A DNA stretch of 64,000 nt from Isoetes taiwanensis (GCA_021234155.1 JAJEKV010000217.1:500001-564000), one strand, 5' to 3'. Shown: positions 12,082-24,300, counted from the first letter of the stretch. The notes: generated by a model not told the origin, from the letters alone. Numbers and translations are program-made.

Positions 12082-12500
12082 CATGCTTGCTGGGGCTTAA
12101 GGGCACAACGAAGATGGTGCCTTTCTGGAACGCCAATTCAAAACCAAATTGACGATCTCTATAGTTATTTTCGATTTTAAGGTATTATCCTTATGATGAC
12201 AGAACTGTATTTAACAATGAAATAAGGAATCGGATCCAAAGAATGGGGTACAAGCGGCTACAAGTCATATTAAACACTATAATGCTTCGGCGGACAAAAG
12301 GTAAAAGTGTGGGATTTTTCTTATGTTCTTGCACAAATTTTAAGGCTTTATCCTGTTCTTCTCTCAGCAACAATGATTGACAACAAGCCTATTGTCAAGT
12401 TACCTTCAAGGATTGTAAACTTGGAACAACTAGATTTTGACACAGAACAACGTCAGTTTTATAATGAACAGTTTTATAGCGGTAGCACATGCGCAGGCAA
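12082..12500 (+). pseudogene. SNF2-family helicase fragment (second part of the ATPase lobe)
   Basis: The translation contains WGLRAQRRWCLSGTPIQN (12090 onward), DDLYSYFRF, then after a frame break GYKRLQVILNTIMLRRTKG (about 12247-12303), and finally KPIVKLPSRIVNLEQLDF and RQFYNE. SGTPIQN is helicase motif III, and LRRTKG with the following proline-rich strand is typical of the Rad5/Rad16-like plant helicases (CHR27/28 group). These act on chromatin in the nucleus. Motifs I and II are absent here but survive, in mirrored orientation, at 36595-37175. The fragment ends in unrelated sequence near 12500. It has at least two frame breaks and is not functional as it stands. Confidence 0.85.
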
Positions 12501-12609
12501 CACGCCTAAATGAAGCTGCAGGTTGGTCGTCAGAGTCTTTTTCAGACAGGTATCAATCAGACAGGTATTGAATTTGTAATCCTAAAAAACCATTAACCTT
12601 CGTGTATAA

Positions 12610-13197
12610 AAAATATACGTCACATGCGACCTTCTACGTCACATACGTCACATATGTCACATATACGTACTGACGTGTCATATACGTCACATACGTCACA
12701 TATACGTACTGACGTGTCATATACGTCACATACGTCACATATACGTACCGACGTGTCATATACGTCACATACGTCACATATACGCATCGACGTATGTTCG
12801 CGGATGTCGCGACGCCGCATGCGGACGCCACGCCGCAAACATCCACTGGCGAGACACCCGTCCCCACCAGCGCTAAGTCCACTGGCATGACAGATGGGCC
12901 AAGCATCAGACGCCGTGATGCGACGTGACGCCGCAAGCGCCCACCGGGCGTGACACTGCCGCCCACCGGGCGCAGCGCCCATCCGGGCGTGACACTGCCG
13001 CCCACCGGCGCGCAGCGTCCACCTGGCGCGGACAGATCCGCCACGCCACGGTGTCGGACATCGCGACTAGACGTCGCGATGCGACATGTTCCGCGATAAA
13101 TGACGTCGCATTGACGTCGCATAGTCACGTCAATTGCGACGTCACGTGACTCAGACGTCGCAAGCCCACGTCGCTAAATGTCCATTCTCTTGTTGTG
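12610..13197. repeat. Terminal and subterminal repeat region of the left copy
   Basis: From 12655 to 12800 a 50-base unit with ATACGTCACATACGTCACAT and TACGTACTGACGTGT is repeated about four times. From 12800 to 13040 GC-rich units of GCCGCCCACCGGGCG type follow, then GACGTCGCA words up to the end at 13197. TGACGT is the core bound by plant TGA-type bZIP factors, so host binding is possible (inference). The mirror is 34848-35370. Confidence 0.8.
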
Positions 13198-13214
13198 TAT
13201 ATGGGAAGTTGAAA

Positions 13215-13590
13215 TATATGTTAGAATATACTCAGATATTTGACCCGACTGGTCTAAACTTACTGTAGGCATCAGTCTGCCCGTTGCACCTGCTGGTGGT
13301 TGTGCCCTGCCGCAACTTTTGAAATGGGCAAACTAACATCGATCCTTGAGCATTTGGATCTGCGATGCGTCTCAGTTATGTGAGAAGGTGAGCTATCCCG
13401 GGTATATGCTAGAATATATCCGAATATTTTGCTTGACTGGCCTAGACCTATTGTAGGCGTCAGTCTGCCCATCGCCCCTGCTGGTGGTCGAGCCCTATCG
13501 CAACTTTTGAAACTGGTAAACATGCATTGATTTTGAGCTTTTCGATCCACGCTATATCTCATTGTTGAGAGTAGGGCAATCAGATTATGG
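13215..13590. repeat. Tandem duplication, two units of about 188 bases
   Basis: TATGTTAGAATATACTC at about 13217 recurs as TATGCTAGAATATATCC at about 13405, and the downstream TAGGCATCAGTCTGCCC and CTGCTGGTGGT words recur with it. It lies just outside the left element. No gene seen in it or in 13590-13736. Confidence 0.8.
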
Positions 13591-13736
13591 CGTTAGTTTT
13601 ATTCCCTAATGTGTTTATCGTGGCATAAAATTCCATTTGCTCTGCTGCCAGTGCCGAATTTGCTTGCAGGTGGGTCTCCTTTTCTTCCTCTTTTTTCTCT
13701 CTTTGCCTTGTCCTGAATTCTGCTTCATCTTAATTC

Positions 13737-14283
13737 CATTAGGATTTTTTTGAGATTAAAAAAGGGCCTTCAAAACATGCCAACTAAGCCAAATGAAGAT
13801 AAATGAACTACCAATCAGAAATCAGAGCCTGACGGGTTCAGTCAGCAAAACTGTTATAACTAACTCACTGGATCACATTTTCTAGCATAAGTATTGATAG
13901 AAAAGTCCAAATGAGCTCTCGTTTAGTGCAATAGATAGATCTCGTTGAGATCTTTCCAATCTTAGATGCTTTGCACATATTTTAACCACTTATGATTGTC
14001 AAAACTCCAAAAAATATGGTTTTTTACCATTTTTTACTATCTTACGGGGCTAAAAGATATGCAAACCACCCAAGATTGGAAAGATCTCAATGAGATCTAT
14101 CTATTGCACCAAACAATCATTTGGACTTTTCTATCAACACTTATGCTAGAAAATGTGATCCAGTGAGTTAGTTATAACTGTTTTGCTGACTGGATTATCA
14201 GTTCTATTTTCTGATTGGTAGTTCATATAGCTTAGTCAGCAGTTCTTAGAAGGCCCTTTTATGATCTCAAAAAATCCCTAATG
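13737..14283. mobile_element. Foldback (MITE-like) element, about 547 bp
   Basis: The ends are CATTAGGATTTTTTTGAGAT and its inverse ATCTCAAAAAATCCCTAATG. The two halves are imperfect inverse copies nearly to the middle, for example CAGCAAAACTGTTATAACTA versus TAGTTATAACTGTTTTGCTG and the AGATCTCGTTGAGATCTTTC region. The centre lies near 14000. No coding capacity. The target-site duplication is not clear. Confidence 0.85.
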
Positions 14284-14635
14284 CCTACCAGCTGCTGAAA
14301 TGGCACCTATTAGAGTATAATTTGTTGCATTTTAGATGATACATTTTTCAAAGTTGTCCCAGCTACTGTAAGCAGAGGTGGAGGTATCAAACTTCCAGCT
14401 GTGATATATGGCTCAATACAATGCTTGGTGCATATCCTTACTCTAACAATTGATCTATAACAACTTGGAGCAACTATAACAATTGGTAGACAAATTACCC
14501 CTATAGCTATTGGCAGTCCTACATCTCTTTTATATCGACATGCCAGTTTCTTATATTGTGCATTGGATATCGATGTCTTTAGTCTGATATGCTAACTTGA
14601 GCGTAGCTGAAGTGGGTTGAAAATGGCTAGAGTTT

Positions 14636-14880
14636 GAAATGCCACAGTTTGCAAATGCCATGATCAGTGCATTTGCGAACTGTGGACAGATTGAGGAGGC
14701 ATATAAAATATTCCAACAAAAGAGATATGTCATTTCATGGAATTTCGTTATTGCAGCATATGCCCAATCTCCTGATTATGTACAAGTTGTTTAACACTTC
14801 CATCAGATGTAATTGGTTAGCAAAAGATCAAATAAAATTACTTTTGTGAGTGTCCTTGATTAGCAAAACTAAGTCTTAAA
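14636..14880 (+). pseudogene. PPR (PLS-type) protein fragment
   Basis: The frame reads EMPQFANAMISAFANCGQIE, then EAYKIFQQKRYVISWNFVIA, AYAQS, a short break, FHQM and KITFVSVL. This is the usual helix pairing of plant organelle-directed pentatricopeptide proteins (NALI-MYAxCGxIExAxxxF then VVSWNxxIAAYAQ). Only about two repeats are visible, with stops after AYAQSPDYVQVV. No organelle presequence or C-terminal E/DYW region is seen. It is probably a captured or decayed fragment. Confidence 0.75.
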
Positions 14881-14889
14881 AAGGTGATG

Positions 14890-15276
14890 CTTGCAGGATG
14901 GTATCAAGCAATAAGGTATCACAAAGGATCACTATTCACTAGAAAAAGTAAGAAGAAGGATGGTTCAGGAAATTATCTATTTGTTCTTAATGAAAACAAG
15001 GTGCTGCGCACAGAGGGTTGCCCTCCGTGTCCCGAGGGTGGTGGCTTAAATCATACTTCAATGTCATGTTTTTACAATCAATCAACCATGACATTAACCT
15101 TTAGATCATGGGCCATGTGCCATGCTTGCAAAATTTGTAGAGTCATGTGCCATGCCTCCAAAATCGGCACTACGATAAAAGGAATGGGGCGAGAATTTGG
15201 GTCAAGCAAGCATTTGAACTTTGTTGAACTTATTTTATGTCTTGTTTATTTTATGTCATGTGGAATCACCCCGTAG
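14890..15276 (+). other. Open frame of 130 codons, doubtful
   Basis: Begins about ten bases after the PPR fragment ends, with MLAGWYQAIRYHKGSL and a basic stretch RKSKKKDGSGNY. The C-terminal half is low in complexity (repeated MCHA-K-). No family recognised. It may be a chance frame. From 15280 to 16130 I see no gene, only AT-rich sequence. Confidence 0.2.
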
Positions 15277-16138
15277 AAATTGCTACTTAAATTAAAAGAC
15301 TTTACTGCCACGTTGTTAAAGAACTTCCATGGTAGTGGAATCTCATCTAACATGTATAAATTGTATATCAATCTCTATGAGACATTTTTCACTTCAGGCG
15401 TTCCCCATGATCTTTAAGCAAGGGGAAGGTCAAAACTGTTTTTAAATTTAAAAAATTGAATGTTAGCGGTTCGTTGGATCCCTTCCTGTTCCACATTTTA
15501 GATGCACATCCTATTCCCGTTACATTCACCTTTAACTATGCCTAAAGCCGCTCTGGAAACAACTACTTCATCCAAATTCCAAGGACCTCTGAATCTTTAT
15601 CTGAAACGAAAGGCCAAAACCAGAAAGACTGTTAATACGGACCACCAGATCAAGCGAACACTTCCTTGATAGTTCAATATGAAAAATCTGGGGGTGTCCA
15701 TGATTTCCAAGAAGAAATGCAAACGGGCGGATCCCATAGGAATATTCACAAGTATAAATGTGCTTTAAGTTGCACGTGAAAATTTAAACAGAATTATACA
15801 TTATCACAAGCAGAGCAAGCCCAAAACTGCTTGTGGTAATACCAGAGAAATTATATATGTTACAAAAGCAAGTAGGCCTCCTAAGTCGTGATGGTATGTG
15901 AACACAGCCGACACTGACCACGAACTTTTAACGTGTTCTTACTACTGTACAGTTACATAACGTTGCCCGTTCAATCAAATTGCAACGAACGGAATATCTT
16001 ATGTTTGGAAGTCTCCGAATGAATATTAGTATTACACTGTAGCTACTGAAATAATTGGCATCAGACTAGCTCCTTGGTTCTGGCTTTCCACCCCTTCTTT
16101 TGCCAATGTGGATTGATTTCCTGAGACACTATGAAGAC

Positions 16139-16295
16139 TTACACTGTGAGCAAAACCAGTCATCCTTAGGAACGCGCTTCAGTGGAGGCCTACAACAATC
16201 GATGTGCATTGCACGACGACCACGCCCTTGCCATGGCCATCTCCACAAAGTAGCATTACTTCTTCCCTATCAATTACGCCACAAGCATCACAAGT
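16139..16295 (-). pseudogene. PHD zinc-finger fragment
   Basis: The minus strand encodes CDACGVIDREEVMLLC and, after one frame shift, AMHIDCCRPPLKRVPKDDWF followed by CSQC. The spacing of Cys and His and the PPLKRVPxDDWFC segment are those of a PHD finger, a nuclear module that reads histone tails. A single shift near 16240 breaks it. Minus-strand open stretches upstream (16425-16985) may belong to the same gene. The parent protein is not identified. Confidence 0.8.
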
Positions 16296-16424
16296 CACGT
16301 GTCTTCATTCTTTGTGACCTAATCCTGATTTCATATCTCTAACCATTGATGAGCGGGCTTCTATCCTCTCTTTTTAGGCGTCTTTGAGCAGCCTCCTGAT
16401 TTTTTTTGTGTTGTACAAAATATG

Positions 16425-17271
16425 GTTGTCCGTAGTGATGTAGGCTTGCACACATAATCTAGAAAGTACTCTTCCGCACACAAGCCACCGGTGCTTTTTA
16501 CAAATTGCAAAATCCATGGATCATCTTGAGAATTCCAAGGCTAATTATCGTGTAATCTAAGCCCACAGAAAGAGGGCGTGTATATGGAGGCCGAAGTAGC
16601 CGTCACGCTCCTCCACCAGCCTTGATGGCTCGTTTCAAGGTATCCTACAAGTATTCGATTGTACAACAAAAGCATGATGATTTATCTCAAGAAAATGCAG
16701 TAGTAATAAAGGGCTACTTCGTTCTAATGTCAAACATACCATAGGAGATATTAGGCTATGTCAAACATACCATAGGAGATATTAGGCATTCTCCATAAAC
16801 TATCACTTTTAGACGAAAGAATGCGCCACAGCCAGACTTTTGCCGTAAAACACGCCATTTTCTTGGCGCTTCTAAACGGATTGTTTTTCCTTCATTAAAA
16901 CCACTTCCATGCCATTCATAATCTTCTTCATTCACAAATTTTCCTGCCTTGTTACTTGCATCAAGGTAGTCAGCTGTCAATATCCATCTGCATAACCAAC
17001 TAGCATGAGTTACCGCTAAACTTATAACACCACGTCTCCAATTAACAGCTTAACTTCAGCTGTTTGGCTTGGTACAGCAGTTAGTAGGATGGAAAAGATT
17101 CATCTTATGCAAAACATTTAAAAGTAATGTTACTGTTTCTAGACTTACAAAATGACATTCTTTTAAAAATCGAAAGTATAAAATAGTGTCAGCTGTGGAT
17201 GACAATGATTGGTTTTTGGTTGGTATAAAAGATAAGATGTCTGGCCTTTCTGTCAACTTAAGATTATTCAA
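16425..17271 (-). pseudogene. Possible further exons of the PHD-finger gene
   Basis: Three minus-strand stretches look coding: 16545-16425 (DDPWILQFVKSTGGLC then AEEYFLDYVCKP), 16980-16756 (NEEDYEWHGSGFNEG then KTIRLEAPRKW) and 17271-17056. They lie upstream of the PHD fragment on the same strand. I recognise no domain. A 30-base direct repeat (ATGTCAAACATACCATAGGA plus 10 bases) interrupts at 16727-16786. 17280-17480 shows nothing. Confidence 0.3.
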
Positions 17272-17485
17272 TAGTGGATCACTATAAAAAAGTCGTATTT
17301 AATTAAAGTGGGACAAATCTTGAATTTTGGGACTCGGACTGAAAATGGGACTCACACACCATAAAAGAAATTTCTGAATTGATTGCTTGAATAGAATTAC
17401 ACATGACACACATAGAATTGGGTTACTTGTTTTCCTCATAAATTTTACAAACCACTAGTTGAGAAAGTTTTCAAACTTCTCAATA

Positions 17486-20246
17486 TTATGTACCCTCATA
17501 CAATGATATAGCATGGAGGTTGCTCATGGCCTTGTCCATCTCCTTTCTTGGGATCTTGTGTGTGTTGTCTTTTGCAATGTGAGAACTTGGATATGACCAT
17601 ACCACACACTCCACCAATTCCCTCCTTTGAGGGTCAGCATAATTGCCCTCCTTCTTCTTCTCCCGGCAATGGTGTATTGCTCCTTCAAGTTGCCCTTCTT
17701 GTGTCTCCCAATGGGCTCCCAATATTGAATTTGGAATCGGGGCGCAACTCCTCTCCATCGAGGCATAGTGGTGGTCACATCGGAGAGTGTCACCCCTAAC
17801 CATATTGGGCGGTCCTCATCATCAGGCCTTACTAGCACAAAGTATCCTTCCTTGATGTCCTCAAAGGGATCCCACTCAGGAAGATCAAACCACTTCGGCT
17901 TTGAGGCCTTACTTCCCACAAACCACTTGGAACCCTTGTTGGGACCCAAGTGAGCATTCTTAGGCGTGCTTGCACCTTGAGAACCCTCCCATCTTGACTC
18001 GGCAAGAACCGTCTCTTAGCTCCCTCCCACATGGTTGTTCGGTTTCTAAGCATGTCACAACTTTCTCCCAAGACTTGATTAGGGGAGTCCATTTGATTTT
18101 TCTTAAGAGTGGAGGTGTGCTTTCCATTTGAACATCATCCCGGTCGTTATGTAATCCTTGATGCCCTTCACCCGGTTGGCTAGAGTCTTTGACTGTCTTG
18201 AAGGGAGGTAGTGGTTTTGGCTGCCCTTTAGGAATGAGAACTTCACTAGCAGCACCCCTTTGCCACAACTCAATACCTTTGTAGGGCATCCACAACTTGT
18301 CACCTGGTCTCCACTTATATTGCATGATTGGTATTCCATCCCTAACTCAAAACTTGAACTGAAGTGGCTTTGTGTGTCCTGTCAACTGGTCCTTACCATC
18401 TAGCAAGTATCCTTCTACAAATGATTTCCAATCACGCAACCTCATCCATCAAGAAAGCCATTGGGTTGGGGTCAATGCAGCTCTCAAACACATCCATTAG
18501 TTCAGGGGAGAGTGGTCACGTTTTTCTCTCTTGAGCTTGGTGGAGAAAGTTCCAAAGAATCCATCTATATCATCATGCGTATGCCCAACCATCATGAATC
18601 CCACTTTCACAACTTTGAATACTCCCACTGCTGTCAAGTATGACATTGCCCCAAACATCCATCTATTCTTGTTTTCTTTCCAACAGGTTGTCCAATGAAC
18701 ACATAGCTCCTCGGCGATTGATTTCTCAAGTAAGGGGAAATCATCCCAAGTCCTCCTTGATTCACTAGACACCTTGGATGTGAGCTTTTTTATCGCCTTT
18801 GGTAACAAAGCGGTTGATCATCCATCAAAGCCTCAAAATGGGTCTTTGAAGGGGAATACCTCCTCCCTTCTATCGATCCTTTCTCTAGTGTTCTCGGGCA
18901 CTTGAAAATAAAGCTCACATGGAAGTTTGGATCATCTCTCCATAGATCAAGCACAAAATGACCATATGTTCGGTTCCATGACCATGTGTTAATACACCCC
19001 CGGACTTACTTTCATCCGAAAAGCGTTTTGACAACGCTTGGGTAAAGGATCTAGCTTTGGCAAGAAAGTCTTGTGTTGGTCCATCTTATCATGAATTATA
19101 CACAAAAATTTGTCAGGCTACATCTCGGAAAATGTTCTCCCGCCAATACAAGCTGTCTACATGATATTTGGTCCCTTTGGTGATCGCAAATTGCTCCCCT
19201 AATTGCCATTCTTTCTTTCTCTATTGCGGTTGATGCAAGTGGATCCTTGAGTTGAATGCAAGTGTTGCACTTTGAGAATGGCATGTGTTGTAGGACACTT
19301 TCGGTCCAGAAGTGAGTGCTCCATAACTTGCTGAAATGTGATTGAGAAAGAGGCCTACCTCCGAGTGGTTTCTAGGATGGAGTTGACCTCCTTAAGGCAC
19401 TCCTTTTGGATATAGTGTTGTGGCAACACTCTTTGCACCACCTCTGACACCGTGCTCGTTCACCTTCGACTTGTGGGGCATAGATTGAGACATGTATCTC
19501 ACAAAGCTCTCAAGACCTGCAATGGCCTTTAGAGTATTTGCTCTAGGTTTCAAAGTGAGTGCGCATTACCATGTTGGAACAAAGTGTGCCCTTTTCTAAC
19601 CTGCTCCCAGTATCTGTAAAATGAAGACTTGCTCACCCCAAGAATCCATCTCAATGCTCTCATACATACCTTCATGCCCCTCAATTGATATAGTAGCCGT
19701 CCTGTGTTTTCATCATAGCTGGAATTCCTACACAAGGAGTAAATGAAATTAATCCTATCTTTTTGAAGCTGTCCAATGTATTGGGACCTTATCTGCACGA
19801 GGTCATCCACATTGTACTTGCGACGTGCAATCTAGGTTGCAACACTCTTGTCCCCTAATTGCCTCCGTGTTTTCTTTGGTTGGTGCCATACTTTCCATCC
19901 TTTCTAAATATTTGTCACTTCTAGGCCTCTTGGGCACCCTTGGCTGCCTTTTATGAAAGACATAGCGTCTCTTCCTTGTGATCAAAGGATGCTCATCGAC
20001 CACCAAATCTTCCACATGGCCTTGGGTGGGCCTTGGGGTGTGTAGTTCAGTAGGGCATTCTAGAGTATCACCATTCTTGTGTGTAATATATCTAATTGGC
20101 CATCTCAAGCGAGCTTGGGACTCCAGAGACCTTGAGCACACAATGCAATCACTAGAGCTTCCACGGGACATGATTGTATCAACTTCGATAGGAAGCTTCA
20201 CAATGCCAACTCCAAGATGTTCATCTCCCCACCTCTCATCATTCAC
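17486..20246 (-). CDS. DUF7869-type transposase-like protein, nearly complete
   Basis: Minus-strand blocks in order: 20246-19803 (basic N-terminal region, ending in CCNLDC); 19810-19550 (RINFIYSLCR and a helix-turn-helix-like MKVCMRALRWILGVSKSSFY); about 19300-19096 (FSKCNTCIQLKDPLAS); HDKMDQHKTFLPKL near 19070; 18808-18497 with VGFMMVGHTHDDIDGFFGTF; and a C-terminal region 18325-17486. The FxKCxxC, DKMDQxKT and MVGHTHxDID motifs in this order are those I know from the DUF7869 family, a transposase-like group of uncertain function. Three to five single-base shifts separate the blocks. It lies outside the giant element copies. The domain name is recalled, not searched. Confidence 0.7.
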
Positions 20247-20454
20247 ACTATCAAATGGATCAACTGCAGGTTATTATGCCCTCTGCAAAATACCGATGCA
20301 GTTTGCAAGGGTGCAACAAAAGGCAACCCATCTTCCTCCATTGGAGCCTAGGGCAATGGCCTCCTTTGGACTTCCCTGGCTCCATTTTACTCATCTCACA
20401 TGCTCCCTGAATGAAAAAGCTCACATTAAAACCATATAGCCCCAAACACCACAA

Positions 20455-20670
20455 ATATGATCATCTGAACCATATAAAACCATACAAACATATTAAATAT
20501 AACCATATTAAATCATACAACCATATTAACTAAAATCATATAACCATATTAAAGCATACAACCACACTCATTCTAAACCATATGTAAACATTGTAACCAT
20601 ATATAACCATTGAAACTATTCAACCATTGAAACCTTATTAAATACATAAGATAACATATATAAACATATA
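20455..20670. repeat. AT-rich ACCATATTAA repeats
   Basis: Loose tandem copies of CATATAACCATATTAAA and ATACAACCATATT upstream of the DUF7869-type gene. It may be a promoter region or a decayed microsatellite. Confidence 0.6.
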
Positions 20671-20689
20671 ACCTACCCTTTCATATCTT

Positions 20690-21600
20690 GTCATGGCCAC
20701 GTGGCGCCTCTTCAGAGGCTGAAACCGTGGCCATGTCAGCAATCTGCACTGCCACGTCATGGAGGGCATGGCCCACACGTGACAGAAGTTTATTATTGCA
20801 CTTTTACGAGGTTCGAGGGTGCAGCCCAGTCTTGCACCCTCTTCCTCCCCCCGACCATTCTTCCTCCCATGTTTTCTCGATCCTCTTGAGCTCGTGTTTT
20901 CCTTAAGCCCGCTTTTCGATCGGCGATCGATCGAACCGGCGATTCAAGGCCATCTTATGCCAGCAGCTTGGTCGGCCGGATCAAGGCGCTTCAGTAGCCA
21001 GAAGTTCTGCCCTTGATTCATTGTTCGGCGGCGGGCGCTTACCGAGAAGAAAGTGAGGCCCTTTTAGTCTTTGCTTTTTAGTTTTACGTAAGTCCTTTAG
21101 TGCATTTTTACTTATATTACGTTGTTAGAGGCTCTTATTAATCCCCGATACAATTTCTGGCCCGACAAATCCTTATTCACACTTTGCCAGCGACTATACC
21201 CACATGGGCGAACTTCGAAGCCTCCTCCTCATCCAAACAAATCTTTCGGGTATGTTTTTGTAATATCATACCCTTTTTTAATCTCATTTCTCTGTCTTGT
21301 TCTCCAACGTTTCTCATCTTTGTTCTCCCTTTGTTCTCTGTTTTCTCATTAATCTCACTAATCTCACCGTTATGTTTGTTTTCCCTTTGTATTGTTTTCT
21401 GTTTTTGTTATCTTTTTCTTGCTTGTGGTTGAATTGAATACATTGTGCGGGCACAAGTGAGAATAGTGGTTAGAGTAGTAGCAAGCAACCCGAGATAGAA
21501 ATCATCGAGAGACCGGTGTTAGGAAGTAAGATATTGCAGAGCATTAACGAGAACATAACTAGGAATGTCTTTCTCCCAAAGAAGAACTAAGAATAGGAAT
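20690..21600 (+). other. Unassigned stretch between the DUF7869-type gene and GC-rich repeats
   Basis: Pyrimidine-rich tracts (20830-20920, 21290-21430), a GATCGGCGATCGATCGAACC near-palindrome (20919-20938) and short open frames that look like exon/intron pieces (21122-21245, ending before GTATG). No family recognised. Confidence 0.25.
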
Positions 21601-21639
21601 TGCTTCACGGAATCTCCATTTCTAACTCACGGTAAAATC

Positions 21640-23110
21640 CACTGCGGGGAGACATGCGAGAAGGGAGTGGCGAGTTGAGAATACTTCAGCTTGCCAACAG
21701 TCCAGAGGAAGTCTGTGCCTTCTTCGGCTTCTGAGGCGAGAAGAAGGCCCAACACTGGACTGCTGGTCGGATTGAGGGATTCCGACTTCGATTCGATTGC
21801 GCGACTACCCAATGTCTTCACATTCTTTAGAACCTGCCAGCAGCCTTCTCCGACCGCGGGTCGAGAATGTGATACTCTCGCCAATGGCCCTTTGTGTAAA
21901 TCGCGGTGCCTCCACCCGATCCGAGCCACTCTCCCCGAACCATGCTCATCGAATATTGCGAAGAGGATCCGGTTCGCGGGTGGAGGCGGCGACTAACCAC
22001 CGAGTTGTTGGCGGCTGCGACTGCGTGAGAAAACGAGCTCTAGTGCACTCTAGAGCTGGCACAGGCAGTCTTAACCACTCTCCTTCTATCTTCCTGGGAC
22101 ATTGCGGAAGGGAAGTGGTTTTCCTTGTCTGTGAGGGCCAACTCTTAGCAACCCAATTCTCACGTGTGTGGTCGCAGTGGCATCTACCCAATCAAAGACC
22201 GCCTCCCTTCGAACCATCTTCGCCTAATATTATGATGGATGGGTTTTGATTGGGTGGAGGCCCCTACGACCAATCATAGAGGTGTTGGCCTTCTCGACTG
22301 CGGAGTCGAGAAAACGCCTAGTCTTATCTGCACTTGAAAGGATCTGCACAGACAGCCTTAACAACCTCCTTCTATCTTCCTGACATTGGCGAAGGGAAGT
22401 TGTTTTGACTGTCCCCGGCCAATCCTTAGCAACCCACAGGAAACCACAGAGCTTGTCAGATGAGCCCTCGGCTCAAGGTCGGGAATGCCTTACCCAACCG
22501 CACTCCATGTACCATCCCGTGAGTTCTCGATGGTTAAGGGCATTCTCATCATGAGTCGAAATGTAGACACGGGGTTAACAATGCATTCCCACTCGCTAGT
22601 CGGAAACCCCAGCCAGCCACCTCTCCGGGGTGGTCGCAGTATTCTTACCCAAATGTGAGCCACCTCTCCGCATTGCGGAAACCATAGAGCTTGCCGGTCG
22701 CGAGATTCTCGCCATGAAGTCTGGAATGTAGACAGCAGCCGCAATCGCATTCTCGACTCGCAAGTCGAGAATCCCTTAGCCAGCCAATTCTTCTGTGTAT
22801 GGTAGCAGTGGCCTCGACCTAGTCAGAGTCACTCTCCTTCGAACCATCTTCGTCGAATATTGCGAAGGGGAGGGGCTCGGACTGGGTGGAGGCCTCTACA
22901 ACTAACCACAGGGAAACCACAGAGAGGAAGCCAAGGCTTGCATTCTCTACAACTATTGCACTTTGTATTCTCCTGTTTTTAGTCCCAAGTGCCTCTAGCC
23001 TGTCTGAGCCACTCTCCTTCGAACCATCTTCCTCGAATATTGCGAAGAGGAGTGGTTCGGACTGGGTGGAGGCCCCTCCGACTAACTACAAGAGGATGCA
23101 TTTGAACCGC
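21640..23110. repeat. GC-rich irregular repeats with CGAATATTGCGAAG words
   Basis: A segment with TTCGAACCATCTTC, CGAATATTGCGAAG and GGACTGGGTGGAGGCC recurs near 21940, 22205, 22845 and 23025, with related pieces near 22090 and 22370 (CTCCTTCTATCTTCCTG). Spacing varies from 180 to 640 bases. No coding frame persists. 23110-24300 holds short open frames only and nothing I can name. Confidence 0.6.
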
Positions 23111-24300
23111 ATCTCCTGGGCCTTAGACCTAGCCTGATCTATGTACAACATTCCAAGAAAACACTCCATGAAAAAAGACACCTAAAACGGAACTGTTCAT
23201 TAACCCCGATCCATTGTTTCCTTGCCGAGCATCTCTCAACCCAGAGAGTAAATCATCTCTCGAAGCTGAAAAATGCTGGACAAGGAAACAGTGAATCCGT
23301 CGAGCTTATCAGCAGTTCTATTATTTAAACACAGACGGCATGTTCTACAAGCGAAATAACATAGCCACAGTAATCTGTAAACCAACTTTTACTGGTCTAG
23401 ACTAGTCTTTTTACAGACTAGCTAGTTTTTGTCCCACTGCCAACGAGCAGCCAAAGTGGAGGACATGTATAGGCTTTTAAGTTCTACCACGTCGGGATCA
23501 TGGCCGTGATAACCCCATAGAACCAACTCCCAAATATAAACATACACTGGTAGGGTTTGACCCCCAGAGCCAAGTGCACATTTATTTTGGCATTACTAGG
23601 CCTATACCAACTCACCACACATCCGTTGGGCAAAACTTTGGCCATACATGCACACTTTGTAGGCAGGATTAAATCCCACCTTGAGGAAGTTTTCGGATCC
23701 TAGGCAATGGCAAAAGTAAACGGAGGAATCAGATGACTAAGGAGACTTTTAAGATATGGTCGACTCCCCAATAATGGATCCGGATGATCGGATCAGATTT
23801 CACGAGAGGGGCACGTAAAATGGAGCGGCTGGCTCAAGATTATCCGCTGGGAATATTACACAAGTTTCGCCGCCGGACATTAGAACCGGTGAAGGTTTGC
23901 ACGGGGAGATGCCGCCTTGTTCAACCACGGGGAATTTAATCCAAAGACACATGCCGGAGATTCTGAACCCGATGGTGCGACATCCCGCGTGTGATCCAAT
24001 GCCGCGGATGTCATACCTTTTTAGCGCGATCGACCGGTGAGTTGTTCACCTGGAAGTCCGAGGAAGATCCCAAGGGAAAAGACGTCCGGGTTCGGGTTGT
24101 AGACGGTCGCATTCGAGGGCGGCGCAAGTATTGCGCATCGGAGAAGGAGGTGCCGCAGCGATCAAGGATAGATATGCCAAGCAGAGTGCAGAGTTCTTTC
24201 TACGAGACGCCAAAGAACCGGCGGCGGCATTAGCCACCGCGAGAACACAATAGCGGCCGAGTGCGGCCACGTAAGGTAAATAACTCACGAGATCTTTCCA

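Larger units (their letters stand above)
1..13197 (-). mobile_element. Left copy of a giant CACTA-like element (outer end beyond the window)
   Basis: Everything from base 1 to 13197 recurs in reverse orientation, in the same order, at 34848-62095. The inner end is marked by TTGTTGTG (13190-13197) preceded by the inverse of GAGAATGGAC. The other copy begins CACAACAAGAGAATGGAC at 34848. Directly inside lie dense palindromic repeats, the usual subterminal design of CACTA elements. This copy lacks the SET gene and transposase of the right copy, so it would be non-autonomous. The outer end is not seen because homology still runs at base 1. The CACTA assignment rests on the transposase in the right copy and the end structure; the canonical CACTA end is not exact. 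Confidence 0.7.

Noticed and set aside
12655-12800. Regular 50-base repeats, CRISPR-like at first sight
   Set aside because: There are no unique spacers; the repeat fills the whole unit. It is subterminal element DNA in a plant genome.
12624-13149. Arginine/threonine-rich frames in the terminal palindromic array
   Set aside because: Tandem TACGTCACA repeats read in any frame; not conserved with the mirror region.
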